Origin: Opitutales bacterium
GTDB taxonomy: Bacteria; Verrucomicrobiota; Verrucomicrobiia; Opitutales; JABSRG01
NCBI GenBank assembly: GCA_028280845.1
Contig: JANQKZ010000003.1
Span: 1 to 55,474 of the forward strand
DNA length: 55,474 nt
Reading direction: 5' to 3'
Under the pieces are notes generated by a model that saw only the letters and a program-made list of their open reading frames with translations, did not search any database and had not been told where the DNA came from. Numbering within the stretch: position 1 is the stretch's first letter; each line of letters opens with the position of its first letter. This document shows positions 19,621 through 29,369 of this stretch, piece by piece. Made by a program: the position numbers and the translations under genes.

Positions 19621-19729
19621 TTCAAAGAAAGATAATGTTACAGCAGTCTTCTATCCATTTCCCATAAATCTCCCTGACACAAGACATTTTTAAATAACAT
19701 AAGTTGCTATATATAAACACCTTAAATCA

Positions 19730-19769
19730 ATTGTAACAATCCCTTCTTCATTGTAACACAATTTTAACA
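19730..19769 (-). promoter_or_regulatory. Pho-box-like direct repeats upstream of phoB
   Basis: On the minus strand, TGTTAAAAT (19769-19761) and TGTTACAAT (19758-19750) are 11 bases apart, the spacing of PhoB half-sites. A third TGTTACAAT follows at 19738-19730. A TATATA stretch at 19708-19715 could be the -10. The phoB start is about 110 bases downstream of the last repeat. Confidence 0.5.
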
Positions 19770-19778
19770 TAAGGGGCG

Positions 19779-21671
19779 TCAGCGGTTCTCACGACGACGC
19801 ATCGCCTCAATCACCACCATCAAGACACTGATATCCGCCGGGTTGATTCCACTGATTCGGCTCGCCTGCCCAAGCGTCACCGGCTGGATCTCCCCCAGCT
19901 TCTGGGCTGACTCATTTCGCAACCCCTTTACCTTCAGAAAGTTTAGATTGGCAGGTATTTTTATTTTTTCAATGTGCTTCAGCTTCTCGATATGTTTCAG
20001 CTCACGCTCGAGATAGCCTCGATATTTAATTCGATACATCACCTCATCCCGTTTTTCATGGGGCAAAGCCAAAAAGGATTCAGGCAGCCCGTCTAAGGGC
20101 TCGTCTCTTCGCACGGCCTCGGCGTAAGTGCCCCCCTTCCCTTTTTCGGTCTCCAAGCGAGCCACCCACTGGTGAATTGTTCTTATTTTTTCTTCTATCA
20201 ATCTGCGCCTGGATTCACTCAATAGACCCAGGTCCTTTACGCGCTCAAACAAACGGAGCTCCGCAGAGTGATGATTGAATAGCAATCGGTGCTCAGCCCG
20301 ACTGGTAAACATGCGATAGGGCTCTTGGGTACCCTTCGTAATCAGGTCATCAATAAGCACACCAATGTAGGCCTCATGACGGGGAATGACCAGGGGAGCT
20401 TTCCCGCTCACTTTCTGAACCGCGTTCACTCCGGCCACCAGTCCCTGGCCGGCAGCTTCCTCATAGCCAGAAGTTCCATTGATCTGTCCTGCAAAAAACA
20501 AATTCTCCACCTTCTTGGATTCTAAAGATGGCTGGAGCTGGGTCGGTGGCGCAAAGTCATACTCAACCGCATAGGCGGGTCGCAGGAGTGCGACCTGCTC
20601 CAGGCCTTCAATGGAGCGCAACATGTCGAGTTGCACATCAAAGGGCAAACTGGTGGAAATCCCGTTGACATACCACTCGTCCGTGTTGCGCCCTTCCGGC
20701 TCCAGAAAGAGCATGTGGCGAGGCTTATCTGCAAAGCGGACAATTTTATCTTCAATACTCGGACAATAGCGAGGCCCAACCCCTTCAATCTGTCCACTAT
20801 ACATGGCAGATCGATGCAGATTATCCCGTACAATGGCCTCGGTCGTCGCATTGGTGTAAGTAATCCAGCATGAAATACGCACACTTCCCGGCGTCCAACC
20901 CAATTTCTCCTGGAAGGATTGTTCCACGTGGAACAACGCTTCTTCGTCCCGGGTATCATAAAAAGCAAATTTAACCGGGCTTGCATCCGCTTCCTGCTCC
21001 TCCAAGACCGAAAAATCAATGGATGAACCCAGGATTCGAGGTGGTGTTCCCGTCTTCAAGCGCTCCAGGGCAATACCCGCTTCCTCAAAGCTCGCGGAAA
21101 GCCCCATGGCGGAGAAATCCCCCATACGCCCCCCCCGATTTGTATTTTGCCCGACATGCAACTGAGCCCGTAAAAACGTCCCCGTGGTCACCACCACCGT
21201 TTTTCCAAAAAAATCGACATCCAGATTGGTATGCACCCCAACCACTTGATCTCCTTCAAAGATCAAACCGGTCACCATAGCCTGAAACAGATTCAGATTC
21301 TCCTGCAGCTCCAACACATGCTTCATTCGATATTGGTAAGCCTTTTTGTCAGATTGGGCTCGAGGGGCTTGGGTCGCGGGGCCCTTGGAAGCATTCAATA
21401 AGCGGAATTGAATGGCAGTGGTATCCGTGTTGATCGCCATCTCACCTCCCATGGCATCAATCTCGCGAACCATATGGCCCTTGGCCTGCCCACCGATTGC
21501 AGGGTTACAGCTCATTTGCGCCACCGTATCCAAATTCCCGGTGAGCATAAGCACATCCGCTCCCATACGAGCCGCGGCCAGAGCTGCCTCACAACCCGCA
21601 TGGCCCGCTCCACACACGACAACATCATAGGGGTTTTGGGCATCTGAGCGTATGGGAGGGAGCGGATTCAT
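19779..21671 (-). CDS. mnmG: tRNA uridine-34 carboxymethylaminomethyl-modification enzyme MnmG
   Basis: A 630-residue FAD enzyme that works with MnmE to modify U34 of certain tRNAs. The FAD-binding motif VVCGAGHAGCEAALAAARMG is at 18-37, followed by the GidA signatures SCNPAIGGQAKGHMVREIDA and TGTPPRI. Full length. Its ATG overlaps the mnmE stop by one base, so the two are translationally coupled. Confidence 0.97.
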   Translation of the reverse strand: MNPLPPIRSDAQNPYDVVVCGAGHAGCEAALAAARMGADVLMLTGNLDTVAQMSCNPAIGGQAKGHMVREIDAMGGEMAINTDTTAIQFRLLNASKGPATQAPRAQSDKKAYQYRMKHVLELQENLNLFQAMVTGLIFEGDQVVGVHTNLDVDFFGKTVVVTTGTFLRAQLHVGQNTNRGGRMGDFSAMGLSASFEEAGIALERLKTGTPPRILGSSIDFSVLEEQEADASPVKFAFYDTRDEEALFHVEQSFQEKLGWTPGSVRISCWITYTNATTEAIVRDNLHRSAMYSGQIEGVGPRYCPSIEDKIVRFADKPRHMLFLEPEGRNTDEWYVNGISTSLPFDVQLDMLRSIEGLEQVALLRPAYAVEYDFAPPTQLQPSLESKKVENLFFAGQINGTSGYEEAAGQGLVAGVNAVQKVSGKAPLVIPRHEAYIGVLIDDLITKGTQEPYRMFTSRAEHRLLFNHHSAELRLFERVKDLGLLSESRRRLIEEKIRTIHQWVARLETEKGKGGTYAEAVRRDEPLDGLPESFLALPHEKRDEVMYRIKYRGYLERELKHIEKLKHIEKIKIPANLNFLKVKGLRNESAQKLGEIQPVTLGQASRISGINPADISVLMVVIEAMRRRENR

Positions 21672-23029
21672 TATTTACCAATACAGAACTCCTTAAAGAG
21701 GATATCCAGCATAGATTCATTATCCACCTTGCCAATGACTTCTCCAAATGCAGTCAATGCATCCCGAAGATCGCTCACCACCAGGATGGACTCCTTGCCT
21801 GTTTTCAGGCGCCCGAAGGCATCACCGAGACGATCCCTGGCCATGGCTAGGGCCTGCGCGTGTCGTGCATTCCAGACCACCACATCAGAGGGAGGCGAAA
21901 ACTGATGTTTTCTTAAGTGAGCCAGCCAGGTCTGCATAAATTCCGGATAACCTTCCTTTGTTTTTAAACTCAACTGGACATGGGGCACTTGAGGGAGAAA
22001 ATCTGTAAGTGGATGCGCCCCATCAAGGTCCGATTTGTTGGCCAGCACCAAGCTATTTTCTGGAAGCAAATGATTTACCAGATCAGCCGGGAAAGCGGGG
22101 AGGGGAGCGGCTGCGTCCAAAACCACGAGGAAGAAGTCGGCTTGCTCGACGAGCTCCATGGTTTTACGGATTCCAAGTTCCTCGATCTTTGAGTCGGGTT
22201 CGTGCAGTCCAGCTGTATCCAGGATTTGAATACCAAATTCCTCAAGCGCGATGCGTTCCTTGATATAATCCCGAGTGGTTCCCGGCTCTTCACTCACAAT
22301 GGCTCGATCCTCACCTGTAAGGGCATTGATCAAACTACTTTTGCCTGCATTGGGAGGTCCAATGATGACCGTTCGAATGCCCTCATCAAGGAAAGGTTTG
22401 TAGCGACTGTTTTGAATATTATCCTCCAGGTCCCGAATGAGTGCCCTCAAATCAGCCACTGGGCCAGACTGATCCTCGGCCGGAAGATCTTCCTCAGGAA
22501 AATCAATATACGCTTCCAGTTGAGCAACTATCCGAAGTAATCGATCCGTAAATGCAGCCACAATCTTGCCCACCGATCCGCTCAATTGTTTTTGCGCAAA
22601 GCGCAAAGCAAGGTCACTACGCGCCTGGATAAGATCACTGATCGCTTCGGCTTGGGACAGGTCGATTCGTCCATTCAGGAAAGCGGTTCGGGAAAACTCT
22701 CCCGGTTCGGCAATTCGGCATCCCCGCCGAACAAGATCTTCAATTATCTTATTGGATATCAATGGGTTACCATGACACGACAATTCAAGCATGGCCTCTC
22801 CGGTAAAGCTCTTGTTCTCCCTAAATGAGGTCACCACAACCTCATCCAGAAGCTCTCCGTCCAAGGCAAAATATTGACCAAAAGTAGCCCGTCGAAACTC
22901 AAGAGGATGCTTCCGTTGCAGGACCGCCATTCCTAAATCCGGACATGCCGGACCGCTTAGACGAATCACCGCAATGGCAGATTCTCCAGTCGGCGTACTA
23001 AGGGCTACAATGGTGTCTCCTGATGGCAT
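21671..23029 (-). CDS. mnmE: tRNA modification GTPase MnmE
   Basis: A 452-residue GTPase. The N-terminal tetrahydrofolate-binding domain contains GEFSRTAFLNGRIDLSQAEA. The G domain has G1 GPPNAGKSS (224-232), G2 EEPGTTRDYIKER and G4 NKSD. The C-terminus ends in FCIGK, the zinc/formyl-binding tail. Overlaps mnmG by one base. Confidence 0.97.
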   Translation of the reverse strand: MPSGDTIVALSTPTGESAIAVIRLSGPACPDLGMAVLQRKHPLEFRRATFGQYFALDGELLDEVVVTSFRENKSFTGEAMLELSCHGNPLISNKIIEDLVRRGCRIAEPGEFSRTAFLNGRIDLSQAEAISDLIQARSDLALRFAQKQLSGSVGKIVAAFTDRLLRIVAQLEAYIDFPEEDLPAEDQSGPVADLRALIRDLEDNIQNSRYKPFLDEGIRTVIIGPPNAGKSSLINALTGEDRAIVSEEPGTTRDYIKERIALEEFGIQILDTAGLHEPDSKIEELGIRKTMELVEQADFFLVVLDAAAPLPAFPADLVNHLLPENSLVLANKSDLDGAHPLTDFLPQVPHVQLSLKTKEGYPEFMQTWLAHLRKHQFSPPSDVVVWNARHAQALAMARDRLGDAFGRLKTGKESILVVSDLRDALTAFGEVIGKVDNESMLDILFKEFCIGK

Positions 23030-23337
23030 AAGAATGGATGCATGCTATAAATGCAGCCCGCCACAGAAAAGAAAAAGCCCCTGCTGTGCAAATCAGAAAC
23101 AAAGTCCCGGGAGACGGGAGTAAGCAACTTAAAGGTCCGATCGTGACAGGGCAGACCCGGTCACACCGCAAATCGCTTCTGTAGGAGCGACCGCTTGACT
23201 CGCCGGATTCCGGCACTGAGAGAGGAGGCGGTTGCGTTGCGACCCCCTACGTCAAGGCATGCAATCGCGGGGCAAGCCCGCTCCGACAATCGACCCATCC
23301 CACAGAAGCTTCCGTGAATACGAAGACCCCGCCTGGA
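23030..23337. other. Gap between recA and mnmE holding REP-like repeats
   Basis: No gene is visible. It holds the mnmE promoter region and a cluster of REP-like palindromes (23178-23289). Confidence 0.5.
23178..23289. repeat. REP-like inverted repeat cluster
   Basis: TCTGTAGGAGCGACC (from 23178) is followed by TTGCGACCCCCTAC (23237-23250) and by TCGCGGGGCAAGCCCGCTCC (from 23265), the complement of the common REP core GGAGCGGGCTTGCCCGCGA. Related copies occur at 30444, 40444 and 41572. Confidence 0.55.
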
Positions 23338-24399
23338 TCAGCCTTTTTCCTCCTCTGCGTCCCCCTTGGCCAGCGTGGCCCCTACCTGTACCTGGACCTT
23401 TTCCAGAATGATATTTTTAATCTCCTCTAAGAGCTCGGGTTTCTCCGCCAGCGTAGCTTTAGCGGCTTCGCGCCCCTGCCCAATCAGATCTCCCTTATAG
23501 CTAATCCACGCGCCTTTCTTATCCAGAATCTTTTGTTCAATCCCAAGGTCGAGGATAGATCCCGTTTGAGAGATTCCTTCATTATACATGATGTCGAATT
23601 CACATTCCGTGAAGGGTGGGGCGATCTTATTTTTAACCACCTTCAAACGGGTTCGGTTTCCCGTGACTTTACCCGAGGTATCCTTAATCATCCCGATCCG
23701 CCGAATATCCATGCGAACACTGGAGAAAAATTTGAGCGCACGACCGCCTGGTTGCGTTTCAGGGTTCCCAAACATCACCCCGATTTTTTCCCGGATCTGA
23801 TTGGTAAACAGGCAGACACACTTCGTCTTGCTGATGGCGCCCGTGAGCCGGCGCATCGCCTGGCTCATCATGCGGGCCTGCAGGCCCACTGTGGTATCTC
23901 CCATCTGGCCATCCAGCTCCGTCCGGGAGACCAGGGCCGCGACGGAATCCACCACAATAACATCAATTGCGCCGGAACGGATCAGGGTTTCGGCGATATT
24001 CAGGGCATCCTCCCCGCTTTCCGGTTGGGACACCATCAAATTGTCCACGTCTACCCCCACTACGCGGGCATACCGGGGGTCCAGCGCGTGCTCCACATCA
24101 ATAAATACTGCATTACCCCCTATCCGCTGAGCATGTGCAATTACACTGAGACAGAAGGTGGTTTTACCCGAGCTCTCCGGACCATAAATTTCACAGATAC
24201 GCCCGCGCGGGAGTCCACCCGCTCCCAGCGCCAGGTCGATCGCGACGGATCCCGTGGAAATGACGTCTACTGCCAGCTTGGTCGAGTCGCCCAGTCGCAT
24301 GAGAGCCCCCTCACCAAACTGTTTGTTGATCGCGGAAACTGCGAGATCAAGGGTCTTCGTTGCGTCGTCACTCTTTTTGGAAGGGGATTTGGTTGCCAT
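23338..24399 (-). CDS. recA: Recombinase RecA
   Basis: A 353-residue recombinase for homologous repair and SOS induction. P-loop GPESSGKTT (73-81), DNA-binding loop regions ([16 protein letters not shown]) and the [10 protein letters not shown] segment are intact. The acidic C-terminus (DAEEEKG) is typical. A LexA-like box sits 83-96 bases upstream. Confidence 0.98.
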   Translation of the reverse strand: MATKSPSKKSDDATKTLDLAVSAINKQFGEGALMRLGDSTKLAVDVISTGSVAIDLALGAGGLPRGRICEIYGPESSGKTTFCLSVIAHAQRIGGNAVFIDVEHALDPRYARVVGVDVDNLMVSQPESGEDALNIAETLIRSGAIDVIVVDSVAALVSRTELDGQMGDTTVGLQARMMSQAMRRLTGAISKTKCVCLFTNQIREKIGVMFGNPETQPGGRALKFFSSVRMDIRRIGMIKDTSGKVTGNRTRLKVVKNKIAPPFTECEFDIMYNEGISQTGSILDLGIEQKILDKKGAWISYKGDLIGQGREAAKATLAEKPELLEEIKNIILEKVQVQVGATLAKGDAEEEKG

Positions 24400-24481
24400 T
24401 GCGTCGGATTGATTGATGGGTAGATCTTTAAAGGAGATTGAATTATAGCATTGCCATAATCAAGAAAAAATAATGAAAATT

Positions 24482-24495
24482 TGTTCACTATAACA
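24482..24495. promoter_or_regulatory. LexA-like SOS box between recA and a divergent gene
   Basis: TGTTCACTATAACA fits TGTTC-N4-GAACA, which I remember as the reported Verrucomicrobia LexA motif, with one mismatch (T for G). It lies between the divergent recA and 24519 starts, nearer the latter (24 bases). Confidence 0.55.
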
Positions 24496-24518
24496 TATTT
24501 GCCAGTTTTCCAAACCCG

Positions 24519-24950
24519 ATGACCACCGCTCCAGTCGAAGTTCAATCCCGAGAGACGCAAAACGGCCTCCGGTATGCCCGCTGGGCTGGCATGCTGCTCG
24601 GCCTCTTCCTTATTGGGTACGGCCCGTACCTCTACCAGCAGGCGGGTTCAGCCGCCGGGCTGGCCCACCTCTTGAGGGCCCTTTTTTATATGGCTTACGG
24701 GATCCTGCTATTACTCCCCCTGAATAGAATCCCAAGTGATCGCGCCTGGACGGCCGTCTTTGCGGGCTTCGTCATGATGACCGTGGCCCTGGTGTTTGTG
24801 CTCATCGTTTCGGTCATTTTCGATTACATGGCCGCCGCAGAGCGAGACGAACGACTGGGGGTTCCTGGAAAGGAGGGAACCATTATCTTCTTTGGGCTTA
24901 TGCAGATACCCGTCCATCTCTTTCTCCGTAAGCCGGATTTAATCGATTAG
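24519..24950 (+). CDS. Four-helix membrane protein of unknown function
   Basis: A 143-residue protein with about four membrane helices (MLLGLFLIGYGPYLYQQ, LLRALFYMAYGILLLL, FVMMTVALVFVLIVSVIF, and a short C-terminal one). No family recognised. It starts 24 bases beyond a LexA-like box and is followed after nine bases by a DMT transporter, so it may be first in an operon with SOS-linked expression. Confidence 0.7.
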   Translation: MTTAPVEVQSRETQNGLRYARWAGMLLGLFLIGYGPYLYQQAGSAAGLAHLLRALFYMAYGILLLLPLNRIPSDRAWTAVFAGFVMMTVALVFVLIVSVIFDYMAAAERDERLGVPGKEGTIIFFGLMQIPVHLFLRKPDLID

Positions 24951-24959
24951 GCGGAAAGC

Positions 24960-25880
24960 ATGAACTTCCGCCTGTTGCTCCTCCTCATGGGGGTTGTGGC
25001 TACTTCCACATCCGTCATTTTCATCAAGCTCAGCCAGACCTCGCCGATTCTGCTTTCAGCGTACCGGTGCATCCTGGCCGGTTTGATCCTCCTTCCTGTG
25101 TTCTTGAAAGAAAAGGGCAGGGCAGGGGAGGCCTTTCACTGGGAGCATTGGAAACGGGCGTTCTGGCCCGGGCTGGTCTTATCCCTCCACTTTATAGCCT
25201 GGATCTATGGAGCGCGCCGCACGGATTCCGCCAATGCGACCCTGATTGTCAATTTTGTCCCGATCGCCCTGCCATTTTTTCTCTATCTTCTGGTCCGGGA
25301 ACGGATTAACGGGAAGGAAATCCTGGGAACCGGGATAGCCACAGTTGGGGTACTTATCCTGGGGGTCGGAGATTATGAATTTCGCCCCCACTATCTTCTG
25401 GGAGACGCCATCTGTTTCCTGGCGATGCTACTCTACGCGATCTACCTCACGCAGGGCCGGCAAAACCGGGATTTCCCATCCATCTGGCTCTATGTCGTGC
25501 CCGTCTACCTGATTTCTGGCGCAATCGGCTTATTCATCGCGCTGATTATAGGTGAAATCCCAGTCCTTGTCGATTTTCCGGAATTGGTGTGGATTCTGGG
25601 CTTAGCCATCGTTCCCACCGTCCTGGGGCATTCCATCATGAATTATGGCATGAAGGTTTTCCGAGGTCAGCTGATCGGCTTGCTCAACCTGGGCCAGTTC
25701 ATATCCGCGGCCGCCCTGGCATTCATATTTCTGGGGGAAGTTCCGATCATGACGTTTTATCCCGCGGCGATGTTAGTGGTGATCGGGGCCGCCCTGGTCG
25801 TCCTGACTCATGAGGAGTCACCGCCGCTCCCCAAACACTCGCCATCGACTAAATCCAAAATTAATCACTCCGGGAATTGA
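24960..25880 (+). CDS. EamA/DMT-superfamily transporter
   Basis: A 306-residue inner-membrane protein with ten predicted helices in two EamA repeats (first from SVIFIKLSQTSPILLSAYR, second from LLGDAICFLAMLLYAIYL). The family exports or imports amino acids and metabolites; the substrate cannot be read from sequence. The C-terminal tail is hydrophilic (SPSTKSKINHSGN). Confidence 0.85.
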   Translation: MNFRLLLLLMGVVATSTSVIFIKLSQTSPILLSAYRCILAGLILLPVFLKEKGRAGEAFHWEHWKRAFWPGLVLSLHFIAWIYGARRTDSANATLIVNFVPIALPFFLYLLVRERINGKEILGTGIATVGVLILGVGDYEFRPHYLLGDAICFLAMLLYAIYLTQGRQNRDFPSIWLYVVPVYLISGAIGLFIALIIGEIPVLVDFPELVWILGLAIVPTVLGHSIMNYGMKVFRGQLIGLLNLGQFISAAALAFIFLGEVPIMTFYPAAMLVVIGAALVVLTHEESPPLPKHSPSTKSKINHSGN

Positions 25881-25913
25881 AGTTAGAAAGATATCCTTCA
25901 CCTTCTTGTGGCT

Positions 25914-26567
25914 ATGGATTTGCCTGACATCAAACACGTGATCTGGGATTGGAATGGAACGCTTCTCGACGATGCGTGGCTTTGCGTTGAACTCATAAAT
26001 GGTATCCTCGCTCGACGAAATCTACCCACTCTATCCATGGAGCATTATCGGGATACCTTTGATTTTCCGGTCATCAATTACTACGAACGTCTCGGCCTTC
26101 ACAGTAAAGAGGAACCCTTCGAAGAAGTAAGCAAGGAGTTCATTTCGGGGTATGTATCCCGCTGGAAGGACTGCAAACTACAGCCCGATGCCCGGGAGAA
26201 TCTGGAGACCATAAGCAATCTCGGCATCTCCCAAAGCGTCCTTTCCGCCAGCCATCAGGATGCCCTGGACGAAGCCATCACCCACTTCCGCCTGAATGGC
26301 TTTTTCCTCGGCTTGATTGGCCAGGACGACAACTACGCCCACGGGAAACTGGAACGGGGACAAGAATGGGTTTCACATCTGGATTGGGCTCCGGAAGAAA
26401 TCCTGCTCATCGGGGACACTGTTCACGATTTCGAAGTGGCCGGGAATATTGGCATGCATTGCGTGCTCTTGAGTCATGGACACCATGCGGAAAAGAAGCT
26501 CCATCAATGCGATATTCCAGTGTTCTCTCATTTCGAACAAATCCATAATATCCTCAGCCCAACCTAA
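25914..26567 (+). CDS. HAD-superfamily hydrolase, Gph-like
   Basis: A 217-residue haloacid-dehalogenase-fold phosphatase. Motif I is WDWNGTLLDD (the second Asp of DxD replaced by Asn, as in a known subgroup), motif II SVLSAS and motif IV LIGDTVHDFEVA. A helical cap occupies about 15-85. Probably dephosphorylates a small molecule such as phosphoglycolate. The ATG at 25914 is preferred to the GTG two codons upstream. Confidence 0.82.
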   Translation: MDLPDIKHVIWDWNGTLLDDAWLCVELINGILARRNLPTLSMEHYRDTFDFPVINYYERLGLHSKEEPFEEVSKEFISGYVSRWKDCKLQPDARENLETISNLGISQSVLSASHQDALDEAITHFRLNGFFLGLIGQDDNYAHGKLERGQEWVSHLDWAPEEILLIGDTVHDFEVAGNIGMHCVLLSHGHHAEKKLHQCDIPVFSHFEQIHNILSPT

Positions 26568-26609
26568 GTTAACAGGAACATGGCTTGGATAATCAGATCC
26601 ATTCTTACC

Positions 26610-27227
26610 ATGAAGACTCTAATCTTTTGGCGAAGGGCCGCACTCCTCCCGGCGCTGCTTTTAAACTCCATCGCCCTTTCAAATATGAATGCAGAAACTC
26701 CCAGCAAAACGGAAACCGCAGTCCTCGGCGGCGGGTGCTTCTGGTGCGTGGAGGCCGTCTATCATCGAATCGATGGTGTCGTCTCTGTCGAATCAGGCTA
26801 TGCCGGCGGTCATGTTAAAAATCCTACCTACAAGCAGGTGATCACCGGAAAAACCGGACATGCTGAGGTCGTGAAGATCACTTATGACCCGGACAAAATC
26901 ACTTACGATCAGGTGATTGGTTTGTTTTGGGAAGCTCATGACCCAACCACCCTCAACCGGCAGGGTGCAGATGTGGGCCCTCAATACCGCTCCATTATCC
27001 TTTACGAAAACGACGCGCAAAAACAGATCGCTGAAACTTCCAAAGTCAATGCGGCGGCCAACTTCGACGATCCCATCGTGACGGAAATTGTCCCGCTTAG
27101 GGCGTTCTACATGGCGGAGGGCTACCACCAGGATTACTATGAGAATAACTCCCGGCAGGGCTACTGCACCTACGTTATAAAACCCAAGCTGAAGAAGCTC
27201 GGCCTCGACGTAGCGCCGGATCGTTGA
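26610..27227 (+). CDS. msrA: Exported peptide-methionine (S)-S-oxide reductase
   Basis: A 205-residue MsrA that repairs oxidised methionine. The catalytic site is GGGCFWCVEAVYHRIDGV, and the family signatures YAGGHVKNPTYKQV, GHAEVVKITYDP, FWEAHDPTTLNRQGADVGPQ and YHQDYY are present. The N-terminus is a signal peptide (MKTLIFWRRAALLPALLL...), pointing to the periplasm. This is why the ATG at 26610 is chosen over one ten codons upstream. Confidence 0.92.
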   Translation: MKTLIFWRRAALLPALLLNSIALSNMNAETPSKTETAVLGGGCFWCVEAVYHRIDGVVSVESGYAGGHVKNPTYKQVITGKTGHAEVVKITYDPDKITYDQVIGLFWEAHDPTTLNRQGADVGPQYRSIILYENDAQKQIAETSKVNAAANFDDPIVTEIVPLRAFYMAEGYHQDYYENNSRQGYCTYVIKPKLKKLGLDVAPDR

Positions 27228-27528
27228 TCGATATCGATTTTTCCTCGATTCAGGTCGCCGGTTCCGGCAGCCATTGTTTTGCCTCGCCCATCGACCCCCC
27301 ATTGCTGGGACGAGCTTACTTCGCGATTGCTCAAAAGGAGTAGAGTGGGGCAGCTTGCCCCGAAGCTTCCAGTGAAGGGGGGACCCACCGCCCCAGTTCT
27401 TTTTGGCTGTAAGCTTCTAGATGAAAAACGCCGTTTGGCGGCTGGACGAATCGTCCGGCCCCACCAGCAAAAAAGGTAGGGTGGGGCGCCCCGACCCGCC
27501 GGGGCTTCATTACATTCCCAAGCGAACT
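27228..27528. other. Convergent intergenic gap with several hairpins
   Basis: No gene. Contains GGGGCAGCTTGCCCC (27347-27361), GGACGA/TCGTCC (27444-27456), GCCCCACC/GGTGGGGC (27458-27465, 27480-27487) and GGGGCGCCCC (27483-27492). It lies between the convergent msrA and HDAC-like genes, so some of these stems may be terminators. Confidence 0.5.
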
Positions 27529-28443
27529 CTAAACCTTAAACCGCTCCGCCCAATCCGCGGCGGCCAGAACCGAGTTCGCATGGATCCTTGCCGTCATATG
27601 GCGTTCCCGGTTATACCCACCTCCGTAAACCACCGCCGTCGGGATCTGGTGCCGCGCCAGAATACCCAACACCAGGTCATCGCGCTCCCGAATCCCCCCA
27701 AGGGTCAGCTGAAGCTGGCCAAAACGGTCATCCTTATGCACGTCGGCCCCGCTGATCCAGATGACAACATCCGGCTCGGCCTGGAGCACCGCTGGTTCGA
27801 GGGTCTGCTCCAGGGCCTCCAGGTAAGCGTCCTCGCTGGCATAACGCGGCAGGCCCACATCGACATCCCCAGGCTCTTTTTTCGAGGGAAAGTTCTTCGC
27901 CACATGAATCGAGTAGGTGAACACCATGGGATCTCCGCGAAAAAAGGCATGGGTAGCGTTACCCTGGTGCGCATCCGTATCAACAACCATAAAGGTGAGT
28001 TCAGGGTACCTCGCCTGAAGGTGCCGGATCGCTATAGGACCATCATTGAATACACAAAACCCCTGGCCTCGGTCGGGAAAGGCATGGTGGGTGCCCCCTG
28101 CCAGATTACAGGCAATTCCATCGTCAAGCGCAGCCTCCAGCGCCTGGACCGTTCCTCCCGCGCCGTATCGGGATCGATCATACAATCGAGGATGCGCCGG
28201 TAAGCCCAATCGGTTACGCGCATACCTGGATAAACCATGGCTCCGAACCTGCTCCTGGTATTGGCGGGCGTGGACCCGGTCCAGCATCGCCTCAGAAACT
28301 GGGATCGTCGGCACGATCTCTGCCCGCCCCGTCTGGACCAGCTCCGCCTCCACCAGGGCCGCCGCCTCCGGGAACTTGTACATGGGAAAGGGGTGCTCCG
28401 GAGGGAGGGGAAAATAATATTCAGGATGGTAAAAGCACCGCAT
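27529..28443 (-). CDS. Histone-deacetylase-fold amidohydrolase
   Basis: A 304-residue member of the arginase/deacetylase fold. Zn-site and catalytic motifs: LAGGTHHAFPDRGQGFCVFN (HH pair), VVDTDAHQGN (Asp and His ligands) and SGADVHKDDRFG (Asp ligand), then GGGYNRE. Closest in feel to the class IV (HDAC11-like) bacterial proteins, which remove acyl groups from small molecules or proteins. Substrate unknown. Divergent from the nucleosidase at 28509. Confidence 0.88.
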   Translation of the reverse strand: MRCFYHPEYYFPLPPEHPFPMYKFPEAAALVEAELVQTGRAEIVPTIPVSEAMLDRVHARQYQEQVRSHGLSRYARNRLGLPAHPRLYDRSRYGAGGTVQALEAALDDGIACNLAGGTHHAFPDRGQGFCVFNDGPIAIRHLQARYPELTFMVVDTDAHQGNATHAFFRGDPMVFTYSIHVAKNFPSKKEPGDVDVGLPRYASEDAYLEALEQTLEPAVLQAEPDVVIWISGADVHKDDRFGQLQLTLGGIRERDDLVLGILARHQIPTAVVYGGGYNRERHMTARIHANSVLAAADWAERFKV

Positions 28444-28508
28444 GCGCCTTTCTTTACAAAGGTGAGAAACTAAAAGATTTCAAACCCCACGTGAGTCCCC
28501 TGTCCTCC

Positions 28509-29369
28509 ATGCCCACCGGCGCATCCCAGATATTGTTCGTCACCGCCTTGCCCGCGGAGACAAAACCCCTGGTCCAGCACTTTGGGCTGAAGCGGCAAAC
28601 CCAAACGGGCAAATTTGTCTCTTTTTCCAATGCTAAGGGCCTGGCCCTCGTTCAAACCGGGGTGGGACGGATCCCCGCTGCAGTGGCCACCACTTACGCC
28701 CTGCAAACCCTCACCGGATCGGTTCAGGTCATCAACCTCGGGCTGGCCGGATGCCGGGACGCAGATACCCCCATCGGGTCGATCTTTCGTGTGAATAAAA
28801 TTCATGAGCTCAACACCGGCCGCACCTTTTTCCTCGATATGCTGACCAGGGGGTCGTTACCCGAAACCGGCTGTATCACGGCCGACCAGCCCGTGGATGT
28901 CTGGCCGGATACCACCATGGAGGATGAAACCCTCTGCGACATGGAGGCCTCGGCCGTGCTGCAAGCGGCGCGTCAACTTGGACCAGCCGACCATTTCCAT
29001 TGTCTGAAAGTGGTCTCAGACTATGGACTATCCGGTGGCCCCAAGTGGATGGCGGAATGGGTTGAGTCCCTCCTGCAACCCCATCTTTCTGTCCTGGAAT
29101 CCCTGGTTGAACAACTGGCCCTCCTCGAGGAGCCCGCCACCTCAACTCTCAGCCCGGATGAGGATCATCTCCTTAAGGAACTGATTGAATATGCTCGACT
29201 CACCACCACCCAGGCCAACCAGTTGAAAACCACCATGGTGAGAGCTAGCCTCAGAGGGCTGGAGCTCCCGCCCCTGCTCACTCAAACCCTTGCCAACCCC
29301 GCTCCTCAGCATGCCCGCGATCGAAAAGCCTGGCTCACTCGCCTCCGGTCCCTCCTCCTGGAATCCTGA
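28509..29369 (+). CDS. Nucleoside phosphorylase/MTA-SAH nucleosidase-like protein
   Basis: A 286-residue protein. The N-terminal two thirds have the PNP/MTAN fold: ILFVTALPAETKPLV, LALVQTGVGRIPAAVA, VINLGLAGC, and a DMEASA motif matching the nucleoside-binding DMES/A signature with its catalytic Asp-type region near VVSDYG. The last 80 residues are helical and not part of the basic fold. It overlaps the SPL-like gene by 59 bases in another frame, which points to tight coupling. Start: ATG at 28509 rather than the GTG 18 bases upstream. Confidence 0.78.
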   Translation: MPTGASQILFVTALPAETKPLVQHFGLKRQTQTGKFVSFSNAKGLALVQTGVGRIPAAVATTYALQTLTGSVQVINLGLAGCRDADTPIGSIFRVNKIHELNTGRTFFLDMLTRGSLPETGCITADQPVDVWPDTTMEDETLCDMEASAVLQAARQLGPADHFHCLKVVSDYGLSGGPKWMAEWVESLLQPHLSVLESLVEQLALLEEPATSTLSPDEDHLLKELIEYARLTTTQANQLKTTMVRASLRGLELPPLLTQTLANPAPQHARDRKAWLTRLRSLLLES

